A DNA stretch of 37,187 nucleotides, from the NCBI GenBank assembly GCA_019648995.1, contig BLXT01000290.1, forward strand, positions 552,477 to 589,663, written 5' to 3'. The position numbers and the translations under genes were made by a program. The notes under the pieces are model-generated. The model was not told the origin of the DNA. It saw only the letters and a list, made by a program, of their open reading frames with translations, and did not search any database. The DNA is from Plakobranchus ocellatus. Lineage: Eukaryota; Mollusca; Gastropoda; Plakobranchidae. The first letter of the stretch is position 1, and each line of letters opens with the position of its first letter. Below are positions 12,490-23,796 of this stretch, piece after piece.

Positions 12490-14306
12490 TTTTTAAAAAC
12501 TTTTATGCACAGAAAAACGCAACAGCAAAAAAAAATTAATAGTACATTTTGTTGTAAAAGAAAAATTTCAAGTGTCTTTTATGCTTTTTGCTGTTGAACT
12601 AGAATTTCTGAAATGAAAAAAACAAAATATGTAATATCATTAGCATTATGTTATACTTTTATGGTTAATGGACACAATAAATGTAAATGATAGAATTTAC
12701 AAAATCTTTTCCAAAAGGCCAATGCCACTTTGGCTGACAAAAACAAACAGAATTGCTCAAATGATTTTACATGAAAAGCCAATGATTTTATAATTTTATA
12801 TTGTATAAAAAAAAACACACCAACTGAAGTGTTCAAACAATACAAAACACAGTTCAGAATTATATCACTATCTCATACAGGATTAGCGATCATTTATGTG
12901 ATGTTATGAGTGCTTATTTCTTGCCCCTCTGTTGCTATTAATGTTACACTACCCAAGATTGAATTACAAAATTGAGATTATGACCAGTAAGATCTGCAAT
13001 GCCTTTTCCGGTGAGACTTCCAAATGTGCACAGAAGAATTTAAGTAAATTTATGAAACCTAGACTGCTCACTTACCTGTCATATAGAGATCATTTGTGTT
13101 TTTTTGTAAATTAATTGCTAAAAACAGACCTGATTTAACTAAAACTCAACCACCATTATCCAAGATAGTGATCTGAGGTAATCTTTTTTTTTTTTTTTCA
13201 AAAAATTTTAACAGATATAATTATTTTAGGACTAAATTAAGTATTTGTAATTGTTGACCATTGTTGGTAAATCTTTAAAAACTGTCAATAATTGTTTAAA
13301 ATCGCCTGCATTTTGACACTAATATTATTGGAATATCATCTTTTGTGCTTAATTGGAAATCTTTATCCATTTTTGATTTTCATCTTTAACACAAGTCATA
13401 CTGAAAAAGTAAGAGCTGGCTGACTGGAATCATATGGAGGCCTTTATTTCTCCTGTTACAGGCCCTAATGTTGCTTCCTTCAAGGGATAAAAGACACGTT
13501 TTATATGATTGCAGACTGAACCATTGCAAATGAATCACAGATTTTATTACTTTAGGTTCTTGTAATGAACAGTGGCAGATTGTCTTAGGAGACAAAGACT
13601 GAGTTTTCCGGCCACAATGAAAAGATAAGATGTACTAGCGACCAGGATGAAGTTGATATTAAAAACAAAAATACATTATACATTTTAAGATTATTCATTT
13701 AATCAATAAGAATAGTGCATGCATGAAAATAAACCTATGATTCTTATTGTACTGGTAGGCCCTCTTATAAACTTTAAATCATCAAACCAGTTATGGTGTT
13801 TTCCTTTGGCAATTGTAAAGCTTGAATCAAGATATACCATGGAAAATCAATGATTTATTACAAATCATAGAAAAATATGAATTTTTCACAAAATCTATAT
13901 TTTTGTCACAAGGTTTTCAGTTGAAATAAACTGGATCAAAAGATATTTTGATGTTCTGAAATTTACCTATGTGCTTTTAACAATTTTAAATTTTAGATAC
14001 GAGCAAAGCACTTCAGCACCCTTGCCCATCTTGCAATCAACTAACAATGCATCCAATGGTATGGAGCTGGCCTTATTATTTTTAAAAAAGTATCATCAAT
14101 AAGACCAATCATCATAAATTCTAGACAGCTTTCAATCTAAAAAAAAAATTGCTCTAAGCATATCGGCAGTACTGTTACTGTATTAACAAATTACCCTTTA
14201 GACAGATGTAAAAAATAGTGTGTTTAAAAAGGACAATAGGCTTGATAAAATATAAAAGTTAAATGAATAAATAACAATAACATTAGGAATTGAGGGAGTG
14301 AGTTAC
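12490..14306. other. Intergenic region upstream of SNAPC1
   Basis: AT-rich DNA holding the presumed SNAPC1 promoter and 5' UTR immediately above 12489, with no clear TATA box or CpG-rich stretch. A slightly GC-richer patch at about 13390-13640 may be old repeat debris but could not be assigned. Nothing else recognised. Confidence 0.4.
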
Positions 14307-14738
14307 TAAGGGTAAAAGTGCATTTTAGACGCATAAATTATTAATGCACTTTAACGGTTGATGAACAAATGCATTTTAGATGCATAAAAAGTTCTTGTTA
14401 TTTTACACGTTGAGAATATGTGGATAGCGCTAAAATGAAAATTGCGCAGACAGTTTGGAACATCCCGTGATCTGTTCCCACCCTTTGTCCATGAATTTGT
14501 CTTTCACTGTAGGTTTGTGACAAGGAGATGTTTCTTGCTATGTTAAGGATTATAGCTCACAATTATCCCACATAAAAATGTGCTATGGAGCTGACAATTA
14601 TCACGATTATGACAATTAAATGTGTCACAAAGGAAAGTAATGTTATTGTTGAATATTTCAGGGTTATAATTTACGCACCTAAAATAAACGTATATGAGCC
14701 TTAATAATTTATGCACTTAAAATGCCCCTTTACCGTTA
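14307..14738. mobile_element. MITE-like element with about 39-bp terminal inverted repeats and TA ends
   Basis: The left end 14307-14345 and the reverse complement of 14700-14738 align: both start TAA(G/C)GGTAAA, then GCATTTTA, then GCATAAATTATTAA. A subterminal copy of the GCATTTTAGA-GCATAAA motif lies at about 14370-14388. Both ends begin at TA, as expected for Tc1/mariner-type insertion. The length of about 430 bases and absence of an ORF make it non-autonomous. The superfamily is inference. Confidence 0.65.
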
Positions 14739-15208
14739 CAGAGTGTGAGGGAAAAAGTGCACTGAATAAGAAGTGTGCAGAATGGAAGCAACATCTGTTT
14801 ATTAAAAAGAGAGAATTATCTAGTGCTACCTAGAGAGAGAAAAATATACATGAGAAAAGGGGAAAAGGGGAGAAAGTGGTAACACCGTCACCTTTTTACT
14901 AAAGAAGTTCTTTTTGCATTTTTGCATGCATAATTGTGTGTTTTGCATGAAAATTTATGAAAATTAAACTATGTAGGCCTGAGCTTAAAAATTAAAATTT
15001 TTTAATAAATTAAAGCGTACCTAAATAAAAGTAAAAAAAAAATTATCTCAAATTAAATTTATAACTAGAATTTCAAATTTTTTAAAGCCTGAAATTAGAA
15101 TTTCAAATAGCCTGAAAACTAGAATTTTGGGAGTCTCCGGCGTATAGGCGAATTAGACTAGCTATCTATCTTGTATCATGAAAAATATCTTTGTGTATTT
15201 CATTCAAT

Positions 15209-15289
15209 GATCAGATGCGCACAGTCCCTGGTCTCTCTAGCCTCAGTGTCTTATCTGACTGAGTGACTAGAGAGACCAGAGTTCTGATC
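15209..15289. repeat. Nested perfect inverted repeat (hairpin potential)
   Basis: CTGGTCTCTCTAG at 15228-15240 is the exact reverse complement of CTAGAGAGACCAG at 15267-15279 (13 bp, 26-base loop). Outside it, GATCAGA at 15209-15215 pairs with TCTGATC at 15283-15289. Confidence 0.75.
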
Positions 15290-15323
15290 TCCGAAGACAC
15301 TTCGAAAAAAAAATGAAATAAAC

Positions 15324-15360
15324 ATAGATCTAGATTAGGCTAGATCTAATCTAGATCTAT
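15324..15360. repeat. 15-bp perfect inverted repeat built of TAGATCTAGA
   Basis: ATAGATCTAGATTAG (15324-15338) and CTAATCTAGATCTAT (15346-15360) are exact reverse complements around a 7-base spacer. A further cluster of CTAGATCTAG motifs lies at 15462-15500. Together with the hairpin just upstream, this forms a dense patch of symmetric sequence between two divergent genes. Confidence 0.8.
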
Positions 15361-15953
15361 AAAACGGACTACAATTGACTGACACTACTTTCAGTTCGTC
15401 ATTACTTTTATGGAATTTAGCTTGTGTATAATCAGAAATCTTGTCCTAATGTCGTATAAAGGTCTAGATTCTAGATCTAGGCTTAGACTAGATCTAGATA
15501 TATCCTTGGTTTCTGTATCCCGATTCGTACCTCTCTGATTTAATAAAATTTTGCACGAAGTAAAAGCGAAACCGGAAAAGCTTAACAGCATATTCAACTT
15601 TGAACTCCTTTTCCCAACTTTTCTGCCTCCCTCTCATTATTTATCAATCACGGCCACTGGGCGATCGCTTGCTGAACCATCTAGCAAAAAAAAAAAAAAA
15701 AAAGGCTTAAACATACATTGCAAACTACATAGCAATTTTGCGAAGCCATATACCGTTATTATTTTTGTAGAATCCCCCCGCCCTTTCCCTGTCTTTGAAA
15801 GGAACTAAAAAATAACAACAACAATATTATGTATACTAAACAATATTTAAAAAACCAAGATGTAACACAAACAAAAATAATAATAATAATGCACATAAAA
15901 AGATATGTGATAATAATGCAAATTGATTTTGTTTTTTGGTCAAATCATAACTG

Positions 15954-16114
15954 TTTCTCTCTTTCACATACACACTCTCTCTACAACCCCCTTCTCTCTC
16001 TCTCTCTACCCATCTACGTATCTATCTACATACACACATCTCTCTATACACACACGCACACACAAACAAACACATGTGCATCAATACATTCACATACATA
16101 CACACATAAATACG

Positions 16115-16145
<31 letters not shown>

Positions 16146-16163
16146 TACTCTCTTTCTCGCTCT
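15954..16163. repeat. Compound CT / CA microsatellite
   Basis: A pyrimidine-rich plus strand with blocks of (CT)n at both ends and CA-rich tracts between (ACACACGCACACAC). It makes spurious long open frames (S/L/T/H-rich) that are not genes. An 18-base A run lies shortly upstream at about 15685. Confidence 0.9.
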
Positions 16164-16419
16164 ATGGCACCCTCTCTGATCATCAAATGATAGAACAGCC
16201 AGTTCCAGATAAGTACGGTAGTAAGTTATACTTTTTTTTTTTTTATAGAAAGAGATGAAACTATATATTTTTAAATGGCAACATATTGTATAATTAATTA
16301 CTAATATGTATGGAATTATAGGAACCGATACCCCAGGCCGCAGGTGGGGTTAGGCCCTAAGTTATTGTGTCGAAAGGGAATGGCACAAATATATAGGAAA
16401 AAATCATTGTTCATTAATG

Positions 16420-16860
16420 TTAATCCCTTGCTGTTATGTAGTTTTCAAGGTGTGAATCCAAACCTTTGTTTATGAAGTCTGTTGATGGTGTCACAGTTTG
16501 GTTGGTGATCGATCGCTGTAATGCTGAGGTGTTTGAGTTTGAAACGTTTGGCTACTGGGATGTCTCTGTTAATGTTAGTTGTAAATCGGTGTGTTTGAAT
16601 CTGGTTCCGAGTGTTTGTAAGTTTGTCCTACGTATTGTTTAAAGCCTTTTAACAAGTCTGAGGCTGACGATCTTGTTTGAATTGCAAGTAATGGAACCCT
16701 GTGTGATCTTATATGTTTGGCCATCGGTAGATGACTTGAAAGATCAGGTTGTTTGTAAAAACATACAAGCTTACATCTGGTATAAGGGCTGAAACCGATG
16801 TTGTTAGTATTATTTGTCGATGAATGAGTTAGATATCTCTAAGATTCTGAGGTCTGCATG
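16420..16860 (-). mobile_element. Penelope-like element fragment, GIY-YIG endonuclease end, broken
   Basis: The minus strand carries pieces typical of the C-terminal region of Penelope-like retroelements: a SFKSSTDGQTYKI segment, a YVGQT motif of the GIY-YIG nuclease core, and an IPVAKRFKL segment. Only the tail of the element is present; no reverse transcriptase domain was seen next to it. The copy is clearly dead, with several breaks, and probably old. Confidence 0.7.
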
Positions 16861-17935
16861 GAAACAAGATGTTATCTTAAAACCACACTCAATGCAAAAT
16901 TAGAAACAACAAGAAAGGCTTGCACTCACGTTTCTCTTTTAGGATTATTTTTGTCTACTCACAAGGGAGGCAATTCCGAAACTGTGCGTTTTAAATACAT
17001 CTTGTCAATGAAGGAGCCCGACAGGTCCCACCATTTCGTTCTAGACGCCTAAATTTTAAAGGAAACCACATTAATGGTAACTTACCAGTTCAACAATTTG
17101 TAGCGAAATTTGAAGAGTTTTCATTGCTACAATCCATGTATTGGACGCCAATCAAATGATCTTGCGGTCCTGGTTTACATTAAAAATAGATACATTCTAA
17201 CCAGATTAAATGTGCAAAGAACCTGCTTCTCTTGTGCAGCAGAAGTTTTTTTTTTCTCGATGTAATCAATCGGTCTATGTCTTAAGGCTTTACACTAGCC
17301 ATAGCGAAAAACAAAAAAAAAAAAAGAAAAAAACTTAAGACGCAAATATGAATGGAACGCATTGGGTTAACTATGAGATTTTAGATACTGCCTATTGGAA
17401 AAATCTTTTAAGTCCTCTTCAGGAGGCGAAAGAATTTTTGCTCTGTCAGATTTCGAAGCAAAGTCATACATATTTAAAGTTATCAATCTAGGCTTCAAAA
17501 TTCTGAAGATTTGAAAACATCCCATTTAAAGATTGGCAAGTTTCAAAGTAATAAAGGCCTTAGCAACTAGTGTTTGCCTTGAATTTAGATTTGTTGCCAT
17601 AATTCCATTGCTTTATTGGTTTCAAATGTTTAGAAACGACTACCCTTTGGATAAATAACATAAAAAGTTTCCTCTATATCTTCTTTAGTCGAATGCTGAC
17701 TGCCAACTCATTTCGTTTTGGGGGGTCACAAATTTATTGTTGACTGTGGAAACGAATTTTTGCACTTGTCGTCAGCTACAAAGTTTTCTTTATCAAATTA
17801 AAATGGGCGGTTTATTCTTAGAGCACTTTTTGTCCTTTTTGTTTGGTTTACAACGTAAGGAAATATTACATTTAAAACTCAATTGCTTATGAAAAATGGC
17901 ACAATAAACAGTTCACCTATTTACTTTCTCCTCAG
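16861..17935. other. Region upstream of the kelch gene
   Basis: No coding exon can be supported. It presumably contains the kelch-gene promoter and an untranslated first exon, since a good splice acceptor (CTCCTCAG) ends at 17935, just before the start codon. The position of such an exon could not be fixed. Confidence 0.35.
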
Positions 17936-17948
17936 AAAGTGCCCACCA

Positions 17949-20900
17949 ATGGCTGTTGATACTTCATCTTGTTCAATAAATTTTCACCAGAAGAGGTTTT
18001 TAGAGGGCTTACATCAGCTCTTCTCTGAAAAGCTCTTATGTGATTTTACTCTTCAAGCTGGAAGTGAACAGGTGGATGTCCATAGATGTGTCCTAGCAGC
18101 ATGCAGTCCCTACTTTAAGTAAGCTTTAGAATGCATCTAGGACCTTTAGTTCAATTCAAAATCTTCAAATGAAATCAAACAAATAACTTTATATTTAGAA
18201 AAGAAAAGAGAAATTAAAGAGTACTGAATTAAACTGGCAGCGTGTAGGCCTATTCTAGAAGAGATATTAATTTCCATCTGTTGCAAAAATGTATTGAATA
18301 GGTTAGGCATCTTTAAGCAAATCCAGTCAGAAGTCAGATTTTGGAAATTTTGAAATTTCGAATTTTGAACATAATGTTGACAATGTGCAATTTTATAGAG
18401 TAAAAAAAAAAGCTGTAAAGATCTGAAACAGGATCTTTTGGAATCTTGTTTCCACTGACACATGCTTTGAAAATGGCCCATAACAAAGAAATATCATGCC
18501 ACTGTTAATATCCTGTCTGCAGTTTTCCTACCATTCTGCAAATTTTTTTTTCTTCATTTTTGCAACGTATTGATTGGGTGTTTACATTTCCAATGGGAAC
18601 AAACTTTGTTCTTTGTGGCAAAACAAAGATTTTGTCTTTGTAATGGCAACTTCTTCTTCCTGAGAAATTAATCTAGGTCTCAACCTAGCCTGACTGCAAG
18701 AAATAATACTAATTCTAACTCTAGATAGAATGGCTCCTGTTTTTTGTCTCTAGTAAATCATAGCTACTACAAGGTGCTTGGTGAAGACAAATAGATCAAA
18801 AGATAATCTGTTAGTACTTCATGTATTGATTCTTCTGGATTGTAAGTATCCTGACATGTGCTATAGGTTGTTGGCTATTCTGACTTGTTATTTAGGATAT
18901 TAAGTGAAGTGAAATGCCATATTGCTGAAACAAGCAGTTGCTGCTACCTTAAAGCCGGATATAAGATGCAGTATGCAAGATTCTGATTAAAAAAAATTGT
19001 TATGCATGTTACAATATCAGGCCTTGTACGGAGAGAAAGTGTTCAGTTTATGCCATAGCCAACCATCTCAACTCTTTTCCAGTGCTGTGTGTTAGTAAGC
19101 CTAACAATTTCAAATTAGGTCATGCATGAGGTTCTCTTACAATGTTACATCTTATGAAGTACGGCAAAGGCAAGCAGCACATGGACTTTTTTTTTCACAT
19201 GCCACTAGACCAGTCTGCTCATCTTTCATATAATATACCATCCATGCTACAGCTGTGCCTTGATTTCACCATTTGCTCACTTAATACAGTGACTTGGCTT
19301 GCCTTTATCTCTTTTGTTTAAATATAAATATACAATTCTGTTTATATGCTTGCAAAGAAAATGTCCATCAATATGAAGGACAGTTTTTAAAACAACAGTG
19401 TTAAGTGCAGAATGGTTGATAATGATCTGACATCATTAATGAAAGAATACGCCTTGTTAGAATCACTCAAAATTGTTCAAAGTCAGGAAATACTTACATT
19501 AAGCTGACCGCCTCCTTTAATCATGAAATGGAAATATTTAGTAGCCTTGCTTTTTGAGCTAAAAAAAAAACATGAGCAGGCAGCGCTATCTTCTGATAGT
19601 CTTGGTCAATTTTATGAGCAGATGCTGTCACTGTTAGGTGTGCTAGTCATAACTAAGAAAACTCGGGTATGACAGTGTAAAAACCCTATGTTAATAAAGT
19701 TGAGTCTTGAATCATACACCTTTTCTTTTTTTTTTGGGGTGAGTTTAAAGCATTTAATGGACTGGAGGTATTTTCTTAAATGTCAAAATAAACAGATACC
19801 TGCAAATCACAATACATGTAGACAACAAGAAAAAAATTCAAATCATACCTCTTAAAAGTATAATTCTTCTATACTTTATTCTTGGTTTAAACAGGAAAAA
19901 ACGGTACTGGAAAACCCTTTTGCTTCATGCAAAGATATAATATAAGTAAAAACAATGGGTCACAAGTCACATTTTACATCTTTACCTGCATGCCATTGAT
20001 ACATCCTTTTTTTTGTGTGAGATATGCCTTGGCAAGAACTGGAAATAGATATTTTGATTTGATCATGGGTTTTTATTTGGAGCATTTTCAAACCAGTAGA
20101 AAATCTACATAGAGAGGTCTCAATGACATGATATTTAGAATGGTAAATTCTAAGAATTTAGGAAGACCTATGTATTCACAAAACATTTGGTTACATTTCA
20201 GAGCAATGCTGACTTTAAACACCTATGAAAATACTAAACGAATAGCAACGCTTCAAAATGTGGATAGTGCAGTGCTACTGGATCTTGTCAATTTTATGTA
20301 CAAAGGTGAGGTCTCTGTGTCAAGCTCTAACGCCCAGTCTCTTCTTGTTGCAGCAGATATGCTTCAGGTAATTATAAATGCTCATCATTGTTGTTAGTGT
20401 AGAGATTGATTGGTAATCTATTTTGAAAAAGGCACTTATGAAAGAGTACTTTCAATATTAATTATTAAGGAATCATTATGTGAAACTATTATTTTTCATT
20501 AGTTTTCTAAAGTATTTCAATATTTATCCTGGAATCCTTTTCAGTTTTACTTTTGCAGTCATTAACCTACAGGTTCATCTTTGTTTTCAAATCCTTGAAA
20601 CACAGATATAATATATGGGATACATAATATGCTTATATACTGATATAATTCTTAGAATACTGACATAGATATAATCAGAGTCTTTGCATTTGAGAATAGA
20701 TGTAACATCATTCATTATTAGTATCATTTGTCAACAAGAAGTGAATACAGTGCTTTAACACAGACAAACATTTTACTTGAATGGACTTGTGAAAGATACC
20801 TTTAAAAAGAAATTAGCGCATTTGTTTACAAATGTTGTACAGTAGACCACACATAGACCGAAAAGAAATTGAAGAGCTTCCCGTTTTTCCTCTTATTCTT

Positions 20901-23479
20901 TCTTATTAAACATGCGGTAAACCGAAAGCGTTGGCTGCTTTACTATTGCTAAAGCAAAATAAAAACTACCGGGAAAGCCCAGTCACTGTCTGACCGACGC
21001 CTAAAAAAAATCTTTTTTTTTTTTAAACACCTTGCCCTTCACTTCCTTTCTCACATTACTCCATGCAAACCCAATACGGTACCTCACACTACAGACAGCC
21101 AGGCCTGATGTCTGGCTAGGTCTAAGTCTACTGCACACACCCACTCATCCCTTCTCTTCCACCACATGTCTAGGTCCTGTCAGCACTAAGCTAAGCAAAC
21201 AATGTTGCATCACAGCGGGTAATAAAGCCATCTGTCTTGTTTAGGACTTCAGTACCGGAAAACGTAGATGATTTATTGTAAATGTACAGGACCTCAGGAC
21301 CCAAAACTTAGTTAGGCAATGATGAAATTGTGAAAGCTCTATTATTCTACCTCAATAACAGGTGTAAGGTCTCTTAACTGAAAAGGAAAGAGAAGGAGAT
21401 AGAGAGATGGATAAAAAAGAGAGAAAAATTCGTGGATAGGCGTGTTCATTCACATTATGATGTGACGATGGGTGGAATTGGTTTACCTTAATATATCAGA
21501 AGCTGGTTACTCTCCTTTATTAATTTTCCTTATTTAATTTGCTTTGCTTAAAACCAAAATATGTTTTAACCAAAATAGAAATCATGCTCCCCAGAATTTT
21601 GGTTTAAATGTGTTCCACTGTATTAAATATACATATGTATTTTCAAAATCCAAAATTAAAAGATATAAAATTATAAAAATCAAGAATTTGGGTATATAAA
21701 ATTATAGGAAGTCATTATTTTTTTTTTTCATGCGTTTTTCTTTTTGTGTGTCATTTATTGATGAATAAGAAATTGAATCATGAAAAGACTTTTTATTATG
21801 ACCAATATCTGACTATATAAGTTTTTGTCACATCAGCAGGCTTATCAAGTTTCCTTTGCTTTTTATAAAAAATGATCATTTTTAAATTGATTATGATGAA
21901 AGAAATCTTTCTTTTTGCATATTTTCCAAAGATAAGTAACCTTCACAAAATTTTTTTATTGACATTCAGTTTTTGTTTTGGTTTACCTCAGATTCAAGGA
22001 CTTGTTCAGCTATGTGAAGAGTTCATGTCATCATCCTTGTGTGCTGAAAATTGCCTTGATGTATTCAGTTTTGCCGACTTTCAAAATTTAACTGACTTGA
22101 AGGAGATTTCAAAATTGTTTGTCTTGAACAATTTTGAAAGCATTTATTGTACTGAAGCTTTCTTGTCTTTAAACATGAATCATGTTAAACTTTTACTGAG
22201 TTCAGACGAATTGAATGTTTCCAGAGAAGAGGTAGTCTATGAAGCACTAATTTTATGGATAAAGCATGACTTAGAAAGACGGAAAAATGATTTAATGTTG
22301 TTACTGTTTTGTGTTAGATTTCCACTAATAGATGTAACATTCATCAATTCCAAAGTTTCAAATGATGATCTCATTAAAAACAATGTTTTTTGTAGTCAAC
22401 TGATCAAGAAATTTCTACATGCTTCATCCTCTGAGTCTCATGACCCTTGCAAGGAAATGTTTTGCAATACCCTGAGACTGGGTATGTTCAGCAAAAATAT
22501 GATTGTTTTCTCAGGAGGAGCATTTTCAGCGAGTGACAGGGCTTTTTGCTGCCTGGATCCACTGTCTTTACAGAGTTTCTACAGCATAAAGCACCATCCA
22601 ACTTTTGATTTCAAATTCAAATTAGATTTCTATAGACTATTGGTAACAGAAAGTAATGATATATACTTTTTAGGGGGTATTTTTTATGATGACTACCATT
22701 TTGAAACAAATGGAGGTGTAGCAAAAAATGACGTTCTTGTTTATAATCAGAAAGAAAGCAAATGGCTAGTTTGTGCAGCAATGAATATGCCAAGGTGTGC
22801 TTTTGGGGCTTGTTGCTTCGAAGAAAAACTTTATGTTTTTGGTGGATATACAGCTTATCCTGGACATCCTCCCCTTGAGAATGTTGCAGCTTATGACACA
22901 CATGAGGATATATGGGTCGAACGAGATGGAATGCCTATAGGAATTGCTCATCAAGCTAGTGCAGTTTTTAGAAATACTGTGTTTTTATTTGGGGGTGTTG
23001 ATGCTGATGGACAATATTTAAATACTGTATTACAGTATCATTTTGGTGAGGACCGCTGGAACCTAATTTCTACTGAGATGCCCATACCAAGAGCTGAAGC
23101 CTCTGCTTTTGTTCACAATGATCGTATTGTTATTTTGGGAGGTAGTAACAGTTCAGGAGGACTTGTGAGTGTAAATATATTCAATTTTGATAGACTTCGG
23201 TGGTCTCATGGCTCAGATTTTCCAGAGCAACGCAAATTTACATCAATTTGTCAAGGAGAAGGCTATCTTTACGTGTGTGGTGGTGTGAGGCAGTCTGTTG
23301 TTACTGCAAGGCAAGGAGTGAGGAGGGCAAGCAGGATAGTAGAAACAAAAGATTTGTATAGATATGATTTGAGCCAAGATATGTGGGTGAAGGTCACCCG
23401 TCTTGTTGAGCAGGGTTGTAGCTACACATGTTTATATGCCTCTGTAAACAGCAGGTTCTTAAAAGAAAACAAAGAATAG
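17949..23479 (+). CDS. BTB-BACK-Kelch protein (KBTBD2/KBTBD8-like), three coding exons
   Basis: Likely a substrate adaptor of a cullin-3 ubiquitin ligase. Exons: 17949-18118, 20202-20367, 21992-23479, joined in frame (phase 2, then phase 0), about 607 residues. The BTB domain (about 10-120) shows CDFTLQ, HRCVLAACSPYFKAML and NFMYKGEV. The BACK domain (about 125-235) shows CLDVFSFADF and LLSSDELNVSREEVVYEAL. An RLGM segment, also known in KBTBD2-type proteins, precedes six GG-containing Kelch blades (about 283-600), including SGGAF, LGGIF, VFGGY, LFGGV, LGGSN and CGGVR. The ATG at 17949 follows a likely 5'-UTR splice acceptor; a further in-frame ATG at 17883 lies before that acceptor and is less likely. 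Oddity: the usual hydrophobic-x-E motif after the BTB core (M-R-E in many KLHL proteins) aligns to T-Y-E here, so cullin binding may be weaker. Exact orthology is uncertain. Confidence 0.9.
18119..20201 (+). other. Kelch gene intron 1
   Basis: A GTAAGC donor and TTTCAG acceptor bound a 2.1-kb intron inside the BTB domain, splitting the codon for the lysine after PYF. No repeat family, RNA gene or extra exon was recognised in it. Confidence 0.8.
20840..21620. mobile_element. pogo/Tigger-like non-autonomous DNA transposon in kelch intron 2
   Basis: The left end (from CAGTAGACCACACATAGACC at 20840) and the reverse complement of the right end (CAGTGGAACACATTTAAACC, ending at 21620) agree at about 18 of 24 positions. 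Both are flanked by TA (20838-20839 and 21621-21622), the target duplication of the Tc1/mariner/pogo group, and the CAGTGGAACC-type terminus is familiar in that group. The 781-base interior is more GC-rich than the intron and carries no transposase frame. Confidence 0.65.
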
Positions 23480-23519
23480 ACAATAAGGCAATAATTTTGT
23501 TGAGTGCAATATTTTTTCA

Positions 23520-23525
23520 AATAAA
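23520..23525 (+). terminator. Possible polyadenylation signal of the kelch gene
   Basis: AATAAA, 41 bases after the stop codon, directly after a U-rich stretch. It is the first canonical hexamer downstream. The true site may lie further on. Confidence 0.45.
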
Positions 23526-23796
23526 AAAATCTCACCAATAAGTTAAAGTAAAGGCCATGTATAAAAAGTACATGCTCTCTTGCAAACCTTTCAATAATAC
23601 TCTTAGCCTTAAGAAGAATTAAAAAATTTCTTTTGACTTTGATTAACTTGGAAAATGTGTTTTGCAAGACCTGTCTAAATAAGTTGTAAGTGCAATTTTG
23701 AATATTTTAAATTATTTATGAAACCTGGAACTGCATTATGTGAGGTTGTGATGGTGAATGCAAATGTAAAAAACTATTTTATGTGCCTTCCAACTC

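Noticed and set aside
13386-13595. Minus-strand 69-codon frame
   Set aside because: No similarity or splice support; probably chance in a GC-richer patch.
15829-16258. Two overlapping plus-strand open frames rich in S, L, T and H
   Set aside because: They are translations of the CT/CA microsatellite, with no domain or splice context.
16858-17052. Plus-strand 64-codon frame ending EPDRSHHFVLDA
   Set aside because: Not recognised and without flanking exons; left uncalled.
17883-17948. Upstream in-frame ATG of the kelch gene
   Set aside because: It lies before a strong splice acceptor at 17935, and the added residues do not resemble the start of KBTBD/KLHL proteins. The ATG at 17949 is preferred.
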